Program-made: the position numbers and the translations under genes
In this document: positions 54,374 to 63,672 of the stretch, in pieces
Layout: every line of letters begins with the position of its first letter
Numbering within the stretch: the stretch's first letter is position 1
Notes under the pieces: generated by a model
The model's input: only the letters and a program-made list of their open reading frames with translations
Databases searched by the model: none
What the model was told of the DNA's origin: nothing
From: Dyadobacter sp. CY312
GTDB lineage: Bacteria; Bacteroidota; Bacteroidia; Cytophagales; Spirosomataceae
Assembly: GCF_021390535.1 (NCBI RefSeq)
Contig: NZ_JAJUXG010000001.1
Coordinates: 682,001-746,000, forward strand
Length of the DNA stretch: 64,000 nt
Reading direction: 5' to 3'

Positions 54374-55144
54374 ATGAAAGCCATCATAAGTTTAGTTTTA
54401 AGATACATTCCCCGTCCTTACCTGCAATTGGTGGGTCATTGGGCAGCACGTTTTCTGAGTATTTTCTACCTGGGAAATAAAGTAGAATGTCCTGTGTGTA
54501 ACAGCCAGTACCGGAAATTTCTACCTTATGGAAGAAATACCAGCAGCCGTGAAAATGCACTTTGTCCGGGCTGCCTTTCTCTTGAAAGACACCGTTTAAT
54601 GGGTCTTTATCTGAGACGAAAAACCAACTTCTTCACCGACAAGCTTAAAGTGCTTCATGTAGCACCAGAGTATTGCTTCATCGATCGGTTTGAAAAGATG
54701 GACAATCTCGATTATATCACCGGCGATATAGAATCACCTCTGGCAAAGGTAAAAATGGACATTCACCAAATCCCTTTCCCTGACAATACCTTCGATGTGG
54801 CATTTTGCAACCACGTAATGGAGCACGTAGACGACTACATATTGGCAATGAGCGAGCTGCACCGTATTCTTAAACCAGGAGGATGGGCGTTGATTCAATC
54901 ACCTCAGGATATGAAATATGCAACCACATACGAGGACGCAACGATCACGGATCCGAAAGAAAGAGAAAAGTATTTTCTTCAAAATGACCACCTGAGATTA
55001 TTTGGAAGAAACTACGGCAGAGAACTTGAAAAAGGTGGATTCACCGTAATCGAAGATCGTTTTGTGATGGATGAACTTTCAAAAGAAGAGGTTAAACGTT
55101 ACGCTTTACCGGGCGAAGAAATCGTTTATTTTTGCAAAAAATAA
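54374..55144 (+). CDS. SAM-dependent methyltransferase with N-terminal Cys pairs
   Basis: 256 residues. The class I methyltransferase fold is visible: motif I LHVAPEYCFIDRF, IDIHQIPFPDNTFDVAFC-like DIHQIPFPDNTFDVAFCNHV, and LKPGGWALIQSP (Methyltransf_11 type). Before it, two Cys pairs (VECPVCNSQ and CPGCLSLERHR) suggest a zinc site. Such proteins are often next to surface-polysaccharide or envelope genes; here a glycosyltransferase 2 is convergent with it, so methylation of a glycan precursor is conceivable. The target is unknown. A hairpin closes the gene. Confidence 0.85.
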   Translation: MKAIISLVLRYIPRPYLQLVGHWAARFLSIFYLGNKVECPVCNSQYRKFLPYGRNTSSRENALCPGCLSLERHRLMGLYLRRKTNFFTDKLKVLHVAPEYCFIDRFEKMDNLDYITGDIESPLAKVKMDIHQIPFPDNTFDVAFCNHVMEHVDDYILAMSELHRILKPGGWALIQSPQDMKYATTYEDATITDPKEREKYFLQNDHLRLFGRNYGRELEKGGFTVIEDRFVMDELSKEEVKRYALPGEEIVYFCKK

Positions 55145-55147
55145 TAT

Positions 55148-55203
55148 AATGAAGAATTAAGAGTTGAAGCATGGAATTCTTCACTCTCAATTCTTCATTT
55201 TTT
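55148..55203. terminator. Long hairpin between convergent genes
   Basis: AATGAAGAATTAAGAGT (55148-55164) pairs with 55183-55199 with one mismatch, and GAAG/CTTC extends the stem after a single bulge. It is followed by TTTTTT on the plus strand. The sequence TTCTTCATT is also a low-complexity repeat seen in other gaps of this window. Confidence 0.75.
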
Positions 55204-55215
55204 CATTCTTCATTC

Positions 55216-56241
55216 TCAAGAAGGATACTCAATCGCGGCACCTGTTTCCCTGTGCGATTTTTTCTCCCAGATTCGCGTCCATCCTTCCTGCAAAAACCCG
55301 GTTCCGTATCCAAAAAGCTGTACGAAAGCCGCTGCAACTCCCAGAATCGCTACTTTCAAACTTCCGGTTGTCTTCATTGCGTCCAGAAACACCAGCAAAA
55401 CGTAAACCGTTAATCCGGCCAGTCCCAGGTAAAAGAATGGTTTGAATATAAAATACCAGAATGGAATACTACACACACCCAAAGTGAACAAAAGCGGAAA
55501 TGTGTGAACAAGCTTTAATTCATCAGGATAAAAGCGTGCGATATTGATACGCGCCCTTCCGAAAAATTTAAGCTGCTTGTAAAACTGGGCGAATTTTGTT
55601 CTTCTTTTATGGTAAATAAATGCCTCAGGAATTAACGCTGACTTGAAACCAAGCCGAATTGCAGCAATACTGAATAGGATATCCTCTCCCATTCTGCTGG
55701 TCAAAAAACCACCTGTCGCTTCCCACACTTTTCTGGAAAGCCCCATATTAAAACTCCTGGGGTGAAAGGTTCCGCCCATGTTATTCTTCTTCCCACGAAT
55801 GCCCCCGGTTGTAAAAAAGGAGGTCATCGAATAGCTGATTGCTTTCTGAATCGGGGAAAATGAAGGGTGATCCGTATCGGGTCCGCCATACAAATCAATA
55901 TAGCTCGAATTGAGCCGGCTATCCACAATAGTAAGATAGCCCGGCTCAATTAAAGCATCAGAGTCGAGCAGAATGAAGTAATCTCCAGATGCACGCTCAA
56001 AACCATGGTTTCTGGCAAATCCCTGACCGCCGTTTATTTTAAAAAAATAACGGATATCAAGCTCATTTTGAAATGAGGAAACAACATGCTCTGCCGTTTC
56101 TTTTGAACCGTCCTCTACGATAATTACTTCAAAGTTTGTGAAAGTCTGAACAGCAAGACAGCCCAATAACTCCTTCAACTCGTCGGGACGATTGTAGACA
56201 GGAATAATAACCGAATATTTTCTCACAGCTGCCGTATTCAT
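55216..56241 (-). CDS. Family 2 glycosyltransferase with C-terminal membrane segments
   Basis: 341 residues. The GT-A domain shows YSVIIPVYNRPDELKELLGC, VEDGS, GGQGFARNHG and the metal-binding FILLDSDALIEPG. Two or three hydrophobic segments follow at about 250-325, placing the enzyme at the inner membrane. It probably adds a sugar to a lipid-linked or surface glycan; donor and acceptor cannot be read. It starts 2 bp after the hemL stop, so the two are co-transcribed without an obvious metabolic link. Confidence 0.93.
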   Translation of the reverse strand: MNTAAVRKYSVIIPVYNRPDELKELLGCLAVQTFTNFEVIIVEDGSKETAEHVVSSFQNELDIRYFFKINGGQGFARNHGFERASGDYFILLDSDALIEPGYLTIVDSRLNSSYIDLYGGPDTDHPSFSPIQKAISYSMTSFFTTGGIRGKKNNMGGTFHPRSFNMGLSRKVWEATGGFLTSRMGEDILFSIAAIRLGFKSALIPEAFIYHKRRTKFAQFYKQLKFFGRARINIARFYPDELKLVHTFPLLFTLGVCSIPFWYFIFKPFFYLGLAGLTVYVLLVFLDAMKTTGSLKVAILGVAAAFVQLFGYGTGFLQEGWTRIWEKKSHRETGAAIEYPS

Positions 56242-56243
56242 AA

Positions 56244-57542
56244 CTAAGAAAGGCTAAGTGCTTCTTTCAGAGCAATTTCATTGGCTTCTATAATTCTGTT
56301 GATATGCGAGTCTTCTAATGCCGTAGACAAAAACATACTTTCGAACTGAGAAGGTCCCATATAAATTCCCTGATTCAGCATCGAGTGGAAGTATCTTCCG
56401 AATGCTGGTAAGTCAGAAGACTTCGCGGAAGGGAAGTCAGTCACCTTTTGATTAGTAAAAAACAGCGTATACATAGAGCCAATGTGATTCACCGTGTAAT
56501 CAAGGCCTAATTTTGTCACCGAGTTTTTGAAACCTGTCGTTAATTTATTCCCCGAAGTTTCCAGTTGTGTGTACACTTCCGGGTGTTCGTTCAGATATGT
56601 AAGCATGGTAAGTCCGGCGGCCATCGCAATCGGATTGCCCGAGAGCGTTCCTGCCTGATACACCGGCCCCAGCGGCGACACCCAGTTCATGATTTCCGCG
56701 CGGCCTCCATAAGCACCAACGGGCATTCCCCCTCCTATAATTTTACCCAGTGTTGTAAGGTCAGGCGTGATTCCGAAACGTTCCTGAGCTCCTCCTTTTG
56801 CCAGACGAAAACCGGTCATCACCTCATCAAATATGAGCACAATCCCCTCTTCATCACATATCTTTCTTAATCCCTGCAAAAAGCCATCTTCCGGCAAAAC
56901 ACAACCCATGTTGCCAACAACCGGTTCCAGAATAAGCGCGGCAATCTGATTTTTATTTCCATCAACCAAGCGCTGAACTGCTTCCAGATCATTGTATGGT
57001 GCCGTAAGCGTATCGTTGGCTACACCTTTCGTTACACCCGGACTATCCGGTGAACCGTGGGTGATAGCACCACTACCGGCGGCTATCAGAAAACTGTCTC
57101 CATGCCCGTGGTAACAACCTTCAAATTTGATAATCTTATCGCGGCCTGTGAAACCTCTCGCCACTCTGATCGCTGACATCGTCGCTTCTGTACCGGAATT
57201 GACCATTCTAACCTTTTCAACCGAAGGCATCATACTTACGATTAGCTCGGCAATTTCAACCTCTCTGCGCGTAGGAGCACCAAATGAAAATGAATTTTGT
57301 ATGGCATCTGATACCGCTTTCTGAATCAGTTCGTGAGCATGTCCGAGGATCATCGGCCCCCAGGAATTAATCAGTTCAATATATTCATTGCCATCCTCAT
57401 CATATACATAAGGACCTTTGGCAGATTTTATAAAAACAGGTGAACCACCTACTGCGCGAAATGCACGTACGGGAGAATTTACTCCGCCGGGTATAAATTT
57501 CTGGGCTTTTTCAAATAGCCCCTGACTTGTCGATATATTCAT
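56244..57542 (-). CDS. hemL: Glutamate-1-semialdehyde 2,1-aminomutase
   Basis: 432 residues, full length. PLP enzyme making 5-aminolevulinate from glutamate-1-semialdehyde in the C5 pathway of heme synthesis. Hallmarks are FIPGGVNSPVRAFRAVGG, MVNSGTEATMSAIRVARG, FEGCYHGHGD, FDEVMTGFR and the PLP lysine Lys267 in LGKIIGGGMPVGAYGG. It is upstream of the glycosyltransferase in a two-gene unit. Confidence 0.98.
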   Translation of the reverse strand: MNISTSQGLFEKAQKFIPGGVNSPVRAFRAVGGSPVFIKSAKGPYVYDEDGNEYIELINSWGPMILGHAHELIQKAVSDAIQNSFSFGAPTRREVEIAELIVSMMPSVEKVRMVNSGTEATMSAIRVARGFTGRDKIIKFEGCYHGHGDSFLIAAGSGAITHGSPDSPGVTKGVANDTLTAPYNDLEAVQRLVDGNKNQIAALILEPVVGNMGCVLPEDGFLQGLRKICDEEGIVLIFDEVMTGFRLAKGGAQERFGITPDLTTLGKIIGGGMPVGAYGGRAEIMNWVSPLGPVYQAGTLSGNPIAMAAGLTMLTYLNEHPEVYTQLETSGNKLTTGFKNSVTKLGLDYTVNHIGSMYTLFFTNQKVTDFPSAKSSDLPAFGRYFHSMLNQGIYMGPSQFESMFLSTALEDSHINRIIEANEIALKEALSLS

Positions 57543-57639
57543 TATATGTTATTTTTCCTTCGTCGGTCGATACTATCCAATTCTCCCAGGGTGTTGCCCT
57601 GCGCTGAGGGATTTAAGTCATTCAGGCTAGTTTAACCTT

Positions 57640-57725
57640 TGATTAATTTTTTCATTCTCAATTCTTCATTCTTAACTCCCTAACTACTTACTTCTTTAAC
57701 TCCTTCACTACCTTAACTCCTTTAT
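57640..57725 (-). repeat. Purine/pyrimidine low-complexity repeat in the hemL leader
   Basis: TTAACTCC occurs at 57672-57679, 57696-57703 and 57713-57720, mixed with CTTCATTCTT units. On the minus strand this reads as repeated GGAGTTAA. It fills the gap between the binding-protein gene and hemL. Confidence 0.7.
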
Positions 57726-57728
57726 TCC

Positions 57729-59453
57729 TCAATTCACCGGAACCCATCTCCCTCCCGAGCTATATCTTAAAACCGGGGAGATTTGGTTATCATTGGATTT
57801 CGTAAAATCAAAGCCTGACAGAAGATAGTCTTCTCCAACATGCTTCTGGGATCGAATGCCTCGTTGCACGTCATCTTTATACTGATTCAGTATGCGACCA
57901 AAAAACAGCAACTGATCATATCCCTGATAAGAATATACAGAAGGAAATGTGTTTGTAGCGTTCCAATAAGTTTTCTGAAACTCACGGATACCTTCTTTAT
58001 GACGGTCTACATAATCCGTTTCAATTAAGTATAACCGCGCACCGTATTTCGCAACCCGCGACTGCTGCATATTAAAACTTGTCGATGTGGCTATGATAGG
58101 CGTAGTGAGTAATTTTCGTCCGTTGATTACATCAATCAGAATTGAACCTGTATTGACATCAGTTGAAAACAATGCAATATGAGATGGCTTGTTTACCTCG
58201 AAAGTACCGATTTTTGATTCCAGCCATTCGCGCTCCGCTCTTATTTTCAACATTTCGATCACCTTGCCTCCCTTGGCTTTCCATTCTTCTGCATAAGAAA
58301 ATGCCATCATAGAGTCTTTGGCCGCGCTGCCATAATATACAGCCGCCTGTTGGCCGGGAGCTGCTACCTTCATCCATTGCGCCGCGCGTTGTATCTGATA
58401 AGGAATACCTGGGTGAGCGAGATAGATATTCGACCCGGCTTTCATCAAACCGGCGTCTGTCGATAACGGATTCAGCATAAGTATGCCGGATCCTGAAACA
58501 GCATCGGCAGCTACATCAAAAGTACCCGAATAAAGAGGTCCGATAACCAAATCCGACTTTTGAAATGCATTATTTGACACAACGTCATTCATTGGTTTGG
58601 GATCATTACTGATATCGTAAGCCCAGAGGTTCACATTGATTCCCTCGCTGCGTAATTTTTCCTTTGCCAAAGTCATCCCCAGGTAATAGTCGTAGGCAAA
58701 CTGATTACTTCTACGTTTAGAAGTGCTAAATTCATCTAACCTGAATGGCAGCAATACAGACACATCGAAATAACCTTTCTTCAATTGATTATCGCTTTTC
58801 GGAATGGTTGTCTTGGGAGCATCTTCTACCACAGCGGCCTTTTCACTTCTGCTGATTTTAAATTGTTTTTCAAGCTGAGATGCAAATTGCAAGTCCGTTT
58901 TTGAAGATGATTTTGAGTTCTCAATCATCTGAACCAACACCACTGCTACATCTCTGTCATTGGGATACAACTTCTGTATTTCACGTAATTTGGCCTGATC
59001 ATTCAATTGGCTTAAATGATACTGTTTCAATGTTTGTACGTCCTTGGCAAGAGAAGAATCTTTGATCTTTAATAGAAACTCAATAGCTTCCTTGTTCTGC
59101 CCCGTCGCAAAATTGTTAGCACCAAGCAGGTAGTAAGCATCGTTTATTTTTGTCCAGCCGGGATATCTGCTCACCAGTTGCAGCAACATCTGCTTGCTTT
59201 CGCGATATCGTTTCAACTGATAGGCAGAGAGAGAATAATAATAATGTGCATAAGGCGCAACGGTTGCATAAGAAACATCCGGATTTGCAATCGTGAGAGG
59301 CGACAGCTTCTCCATTGCCGCTGCAAAACGCTGTTGGCTGTAATCGTTAACGCCTGCCTTATATTTTGTTTCTGCAAGGGTTGCTTTCTGAGCATGGAGC
59401 GCTCCACCAAGGCAGCATGAGAATATGAATGTTATTAAAAACTTAAATTTCAT
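57729..59453 (-). CDS. Exported protein with periplasmic-binding (type 1) fold, LpoA/LivJ-like
   Basis: 574 residues from the ATG at 59453 (signal peptide FLITFIFSCCLGGALHAQ); the extra 30 codons upstream are not signal-like. Residues about 25-190 are TPR-like helices (YAHYYYSLSAYQLKRYRESKQMLLQLVSRYPG, INDAYYLLGANNF). Residues about 245-570 form a type 1 periplasmic-binding fold (VSVLLPFRLDEF, VIGPLYSGTFDVAADAVSGSGILMLNPLS). This TPR plus binding-fold layout is like LpoA-type activators of penicillin-binding proteins and amino-acid-binding proteins; there is no transport gene nearby. The ligand is unknown. It is downstream of yidC but after a strong terminator. Confidence 0.82.
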   Translation of the reverse strand: MKFKFLITFIFSCCLGGALHAQKATLAETKYKAGVNDYSQQRFAAAMEKLSPLTIANPDVSYATVAPYAHYYYSLSAYQLKRYRESKQMLLQLVSRYPGWTKINDAYYLLGANNFATGQNKEAIEFLLKIKDSSLAKDVQTLKQYHLSQLNDQAKLREIQKLYPNDRDVAVVLVQMIENSKSSSKTDLQFASQLEKQFKISRSEKAAVVEDAPKTTIPKSDNQLKKGYFDVSVLLPFRLDEFSTSKRRSNQFAYDYYLGMTLAKEKLRSEGINVNLWAYDISNDPKPMNDVVSNNAFQKSDLVIGPLYSGTFDVAADAVSGSGILMLNPLSTDAGLMKAGSNIYLAHPGIPYQIQRAAQWMKVAAPGQQAAVYYGSAAKDSMMAFSYAEEWKAKGGKVIEMLKIRAEREWLESKIGTFEVNKPSHIALFSTDVNTGSILIDVINGRKLLTTPIIATSTSFNMQQSRVAKYGARLYLIETDYVDRHKEGIREFQKTYWNATNTFPSVYSYQGYDQLLFFGRILNQYKDDVQRGIRSQKHVGEDYLLSGFDFTKSNDNQISPVLRYSSGGRWVPVN

Positions 59454-59508
59454 TAGCGTGTAAATATTACTCGTTTGATCGGACAAATTACGAAAACCGT
59501 TCGTAGCG

Positions 59509-59548
59509 AAAAAAGAACGGGCAATGTTTCTAAACTGAAACATTGCCC
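59509..59548 (-). terminator. Rho-independent terminator of yidC
   Basis: Perfect 12-bp stem (GGGCAATGTTTC with GAAACATTGCCC, 6-nt loop) followed on the minus strand by TTCTTTTTT. It starts 23 bp after the yidC stop. Confidence 0.93.
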
Positions 59549-59571
59549 ATTTATATATTTAACTAAGGTAA

Positions 59572-61398
59572 TTACTTCTTTTTCACACGCTTTTCCAGGT
59601 CAGCCTGTTTCTTTTTAGCCTCTTCTGCGGCTTGCAAAGATTTCTCAAGATACTTCTGGAATTTGGTCTGCTTTTTCTCTCCGTTTGCGTTTTTCTTACG
59701 ATTCTCATCCAGAATAGCGCGAATTTTGTCTTCGTTTACAAACTTCTTGATCAATAATTGCTGAGCAATCGTCACAACGTTGGAAACAAAGTAGTAGAAC
59801 GTCAAACCGGCTGGAAATGAGTTAAGAACAAACATGAACATCAAAGGCATAATGTAACTCAACACTTTCATGTTCACAGGACCAGGCTGAGTTGGCGTGA
59901 TCTGGTTGTTGTAGTAAGCGTATCCGATACTGGAAACCGTCATCATGATGGTAAACAAACTGATGTGATTTCCTACTCCGAAAGGAATTGTGAAAGGCAG
60001 TTTTATAAACGAGTCATAAGTTGACAAATCGTTGGACCACAGAAAGTGCTGTTGGCGAAGTTCAATCAAATTGGGGAACAGAAAGAACAACGAAAACAAA
60101 ATCGGCATGGTTGCCAGCACCGGAATACATCCACTAAGCGGACTCACTCCTACCTGCTGATAAAGTGCCATTTGATCCTGCTGTTGTTTAGCCATATCAT
60201 CAGGATTTTTCTGACGAATTTCTTCCAGCTCCGGTGCCAGCATTTTCATTTTTGCCATGCTCATGTATGACTTGTAAGTCAATGGCATCAGCAATGTTTT
60301 AACAAATAATACCAGACAGATGATCAACAACCCGTAATTGGAAATGAATTTTTCCAGGAAGTTGAAAAGCGGTACCAACACAAATTTGTTGATCGGTTTC
60401 AAAAATGCGTATCCCAGATATACGTTCTGATCAAAGTCTACTGCTTTTACTTTATCAACTACGTGATACTCGTTAGGTCCAAGGTAAAACTGATAGTTCG
60501 CCTCTCCTTTTTGAACAGCAGCCAAAGGAATGCCTGCTGCTACATTCATGGTTTTCACGACAACCGAGTCGGCAGGATTAACATCTGCTTTCAGTGCAAC
60601 ATTTGAAAACGGATGCTTATCAGCAATTAAACCAGCAAGAAAATACTTGTGTTTAATAGTAAACCATTTTACCGGATCGGCTGTCTGAGCCTGCTCATTG
60701 GCTGTCGGACTGGCAGAAAGGCTATTCAATTCATCTGTGAAATAGTTGATGGTAACTACTTCACGGTTTTTATGCATGTCATTTTCTAACTGCAAAAGGT
60801 CGTTTTTCCAGTCAAGCTGAACGAATTTGTTGGCAAGCCCCACGCCGTTCGACTTGATACCGTAATCAATCACATAGCCCGAACCACGAACCACGTAGGT
60901 TTGCTCTACAAACTGGTTGTTTTTCAGTGTCGTACGATAGGTTACAACAGCAGAATCTTTCTCAGCAAGCGTTTTTCCCTCAGCATCCGTAGTAAAATAA
61001 AGATCTGTTAATCTTACATCACCTGTTTGAGTCGGGAAATCTATCTGGAATTTATTGTGATTTTCAGCAATAAGATAAAGCGGTTTTTGATCATAGGTTT
61101 TGTATTTTTTCAACATCACCTCCTTCATAATCCCCCCCTTGTTGGTAAAAACAATGCGGGCATCCTGAGTTTCAAAAACAATTTCTTTTGGAGCAACCTC
61201 TGCTACTGAACTGGAATCTGTTGTATTTAACTGTAAAGCAGTTGTATCGGGAGCAGCTGTACTAGCAACTGAGTTATTTTTTGTTTCGGTTTTAACCTGC
61301 TCTATCGGTGTTGGCTCCACAGGTTTTGGAACCAGCATCTGATAGCCTATCAGCATTAGCATGATGAGTACCAAGCCGATTATAAAATTTTTATCCAT
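59572..61398 (-). CDS. yidC: Membrane protein insertase YidC
   Basis: 608 residues. An N-terminal TM (FIIGLVLIMLMLIGYQMLV), a large periplasmic beta-domain (about 60-340) and a C-terminal five-TM insertase domain (NYGLLIICLVLFVKTLLMPLTYKSY, GVSPLSGCIPVLATMPILFSLFFLF, conserved Arg-containing hydrophilic groove region). It inserts and folds inner-membrane proteins alone or with SecYEG. The C-terminus is basic and coiled (KKQTKFQKYLEKSLQAAEEAKKK). It follows pyrG on the same strand with a 101-bp gap that contains its own promoter element. Confidence 0.98.
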   Translation of the reverse strand: MDKNFIIGLVLIMLMLIGYQMLVPKPVEPTPIEQVKTETKNNSVASTAAPDTTALQLNTTDSSSVAEVAPKEIVFETQDARIVFTNKGGIMKEVMLKKYKTYDQKPLYLIAENHNKFQIDFPTQTGDVRLTDLYFTTDAEGKTLAEKDSAVVTYRTTLKNNQFVEQTYVVRGSGYVIDYGIKSNGVGLANKFVQLDWKNDLLQLENDMHKNREVVTINYFTDELNSLSASPTANEQAQTADPVKWFTIKHKYFLAGLIADKHPFSNVALKADVNPADSVVVKTMNVAAGIPLAAVQKGEANYQFYLGPNEYHVVDKVKAVDFDQNVYLGYAFLKPINKFVLVPLFNFLEKFISNYGLLIICLVLFVKTLLMPLTYKSYMSMAKMKMLAPELEEIRQKNPDDMAKQQQDQMALYQQVGVSPLSGCIPVLATMPILFSLFFLFPNLIELRQQHFLWSNDLSTYDSFIKLPFTIPFGVGNHISLFTIMMTVSSIGYAYYNNQITPTQPGPVNMKVLSYIMPLMFMFVLNSFPAGLTFYYFVSNVVTIAQQLLIKKFVNEDKIRAILDENRKKNANGEKKQTKFQKYLEKSLQAAEEAKKKQADLEKRVKKK

Positions 61399-61442
61399 TC
61401 TAAACTTTAAATTATTGAAATAGTAAACCCTTTTTCGGAGGG

Positions 61443-61450
61443 CAAAGGTA
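61443..61450 (-). promoter_or_regulatory. Candidate -7 promoter element of yidC
   Basis: TACCTTTG on the minus strand, 44 bp before the yidC ATG; identical to the pyrG element at 63180-63187. Confidence 0.6.
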
Positions 61451-61499
61451 ATAAGATTTTCCTGATTGGCTGTTTATAAACAGTCGATTACTACCTCAT

Positions 61500-63146
61500 T
61501 CAGGAAATAACTGACCTCTTTTCCTGAGAATAAACCAATGCTGCCTTCACGAAATTGACAAACAGAGGATGCGGGTTCATTACCGTACTTTTTAGTTCAG
61601 GGTGAAATTGAACGCCCATGTAGAAAGGATGCGAAGGAACCTCAACCATTTCAACAAGATTGTTATCCGGATTGATACCCGTTGCGAGTAAACCTTTTTC
61701 TTCAAAGTTTTTCAGATACGCATTGTTGAATTCGTACCGGTGACGGTGTCTTTCTTTGATGTTGACCTTACCATAAATGCGGTTGGCAAGTGAGTCTTTT
61801 TTGATTTTGCATGGATAAGATCCCAAACGCATCGTTCCTCCTTTGTTGGAAACATCTTTCTGATCCTGCATTAAATGTATTACCGGATATTCCGTTGCAG
61901 CATCCATTTCAACAGAATGTGCAGTATCCCAGCCAATTACGTTTCTTGCATATTCAATTACAGCCATTTGCATACCCAAACAAATACCAAAGAATGGAAT
62001 ATTGTTTTCGCGTACGTATTGTATAGCAGCAATTTTGCCATCGATACCTCTTTCACCAAAACCAGGAGCAACCAAAACACCATCCAGGTTTTCCAGTTTC
62101 TGAAGTACGTTCGATTCTGTCAGACTTTCAGAATGAATCCATTCGATATTAACCTTACACTCATTTGCTGCACCTGCATGAATAAACGACTCAACAATTG
62201 ACTTGTATGCATCATGCAACTCCACGTATTTTCCTACCAAACCAATGGTGATAGAATCAACAGGATTTTTCAACCTTGACAAAAACGTCTTCCATGCATC
62301 CAGATCCAGATCTTTGTCATTATAAATGTCAAGCATATACAATGCACGCTGATCCAGCCTTTCTTTCAACATCAACAACGGTACAGCATAAATGGTATCT
62401 GCGTCCATTGCTTCAATTACCGAATTGATCTGAACGTTACAGAACAACGCAATTTTTTTACGAATGTCATAAGGCAAAGGATGTTCTGTGCGGCAGACAA
62501 GAATGTCAGGCTGAATACCTGCCTCCTGAAGCATACGAACGGAGTGCTGAGTTGGTTTTGTTTTTAACTCTCCCGCTGAATTCAGATATGGGATCAATGT
62601 AAGATGGATCACAAGCGTGTCCTTTTCTTCCATTTCAAATTTCACCTGACGTACCGCCTCTAAAAACGGAAGCGATTCAATGTCCCCTACGCAACCACCA
62701 ATTTCAGTGATAACGATATCATAATCTCCGGTTTGACCCAGCAACAACATATTTCTTTTAAGCTCGTCGGTGATGTGCGGAACAACCTGTACCGTTTTTC
62801 CAAGAAAATCACCACGTCTTTCCGCTGTAATCACATTGTGATAAACCCGTCCTGTTGTTACGTTGTTTGCCTGTGAAGTACGCACATTTAAAAAACGCTC
62901 ATAATGTCCCAGGTCAAGATCTGTTTCTGCACCGTCGTCCGTTACGTAACATTCGCCATGCTCATAAGGATTCATCGTGCCTGGATCAATATTCAGGTAT
63001 GGGTCAAATTTCTGTATTGTGACTGATAGGCCTCTGGCTTGCAGCAATTTAGCCAATGAGGAGGCAATTATTCCTTTGCCAAGTGAAGATGTTACACCGC
63101 CCGTAACGAAAATGTACTTAGCGGTCTTTCGTGCTTTAGAAGCCAT
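61500..63146 (-). CDS. pyrG: CTP synthase
   Basis: 548 residues from the ATG at 63146 (MASKARKTAKYIFVTGG); the open frame to 63182 adds a non-conserved leader. Synthetase domain (1-270): FVTGGVTSSLGKGI, LNIDPGTMNPYEHGECYVTDDGAETDLDLGHYERF. Glutamine amidotransferase domain (about 295-545): nucleophile Cys389 in GICLGMQMAV, with His515 and Glu517 in QFHPELKS. It makes CTP from UTP, ATP and glutamine. A TAnnTTTG element and a 526-bp upstream gap precede it. Confidence 0.98.
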   Translation of the reverse strand: MASKARKTAKYIFVTGGVTSSLGKGIIASSLAKLLQARGLSVTIQKFDPYLNIDPGTMNPYEHGECYVTDDGAETDLDLGHYERFLNVRTSQANNVTTGRVYHNVITAERRGDFLGKTVQVVPHITDELKRNMLLLGQTGDYDIVITEIGGCVGDIESLPFLEAVRQVKFEMEEKDTLVIHLTLIPYLNSAGELKTKPTQHSVRMLQEAGIQPDILVCRTEHPLPYDIRKKIALFCNVQINSVIEAMDADTIYAVPLLMLKERLDQRALYMLDIYNDKDLDLDAWKTFLSRLKNPVDSITIGLVGKYVELHDAYKSIVESFIHAGAANECKVNIEWIHSESLTESNVLQKLENLDGVLVAPGFGERGIDGKIAAIQYVRENNIPFFGICLGMQMAVIEYARNVIGWDTAHSVEMDAATEYPVIHLMQDQKDVSNKGGTMRLGSYPCKIKKDSLANRIYGKVNIKERHRHRYEFNNAYLKNFEEKGLLATGINPDNNLVEMVEVPSHPFYMGVQFHPELKSTVMNPHPLFVNFVKAALVYSQEKRSVIS

Positions 63147-63179
63147 GAGACGTTGCTTTTTTTCTATGATTACGGGATA

Positions 63180-63187
63180 CAAAGGTA
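63180..63187 (-). promoter_or_regulatory. Candidate -7 promoter element of pyrG
   Basis: TACCTTTG on the minus strand, 33 bp before the ATG at 63146, matching TAnnTTTG exactly. The frame extension of pyrG to 63182 overlaps it, which is a further reason to reject the longer start. Confidence 0.6.
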
Positions 63188-63672
63188 CAGGAAAAAACGA
63201 AAGACTTTTATCCGCTCCTACTTAAATATTTACAGATACCAACTTAAAGAATTGTGAGTCTATGCGGTTAACATCTTAAATTATTTTTTTAATGGGTAAA
63301 CATGATTGGATTAATACTAATCAATACGATATAAATACTATTAAATTGAGAATTGTGGGGCTTGCTAAAAGATGGCATTTGGTAGATACATTCTATTTGC
63401 TAAGGAGCGCACTACAAAACGCTCACACCACAACTGTTGAAAAGAATGCAGAAGCAACTTTGTTGACTACTGATTCTTTTGTATGTCAAAAAACCAACTG
63501 AAACTGCAACATAGTTTTAATGTCAAAATCGCAATTCTCCATTCGCAGTAATCACAAAAGGTAATGCTCTCTAAGTATTTTACTTCCTGAATGGAGTTAG
63601 TCAAGCTTAAATAAATGCACCCTGTGTAAAACTTAAAATATATATTTCAAAAATCAGGAAATCGGAATCTTA
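63188..63672. other. Intergenic region between pyrG and nspC
   Basis: 485 bp between two minus-strand genes. A 69-codon plus-strand ORF (63292-63501) is present but lacks a ribosome binding site, a recognisable product or neighbours on its strand, so it is not called. The remainder is AT-rich with no terminator hairpin I could identify. Confidence 0.55.

Noticed and set aside
63292..63501. 69-codon plus-strand ORF between pyrG and nspC
   Set aside because: No Shine-Dalgarno or TAnnTTTG at a sensible distance and no recognised family; kept only as a note in the gap entry.
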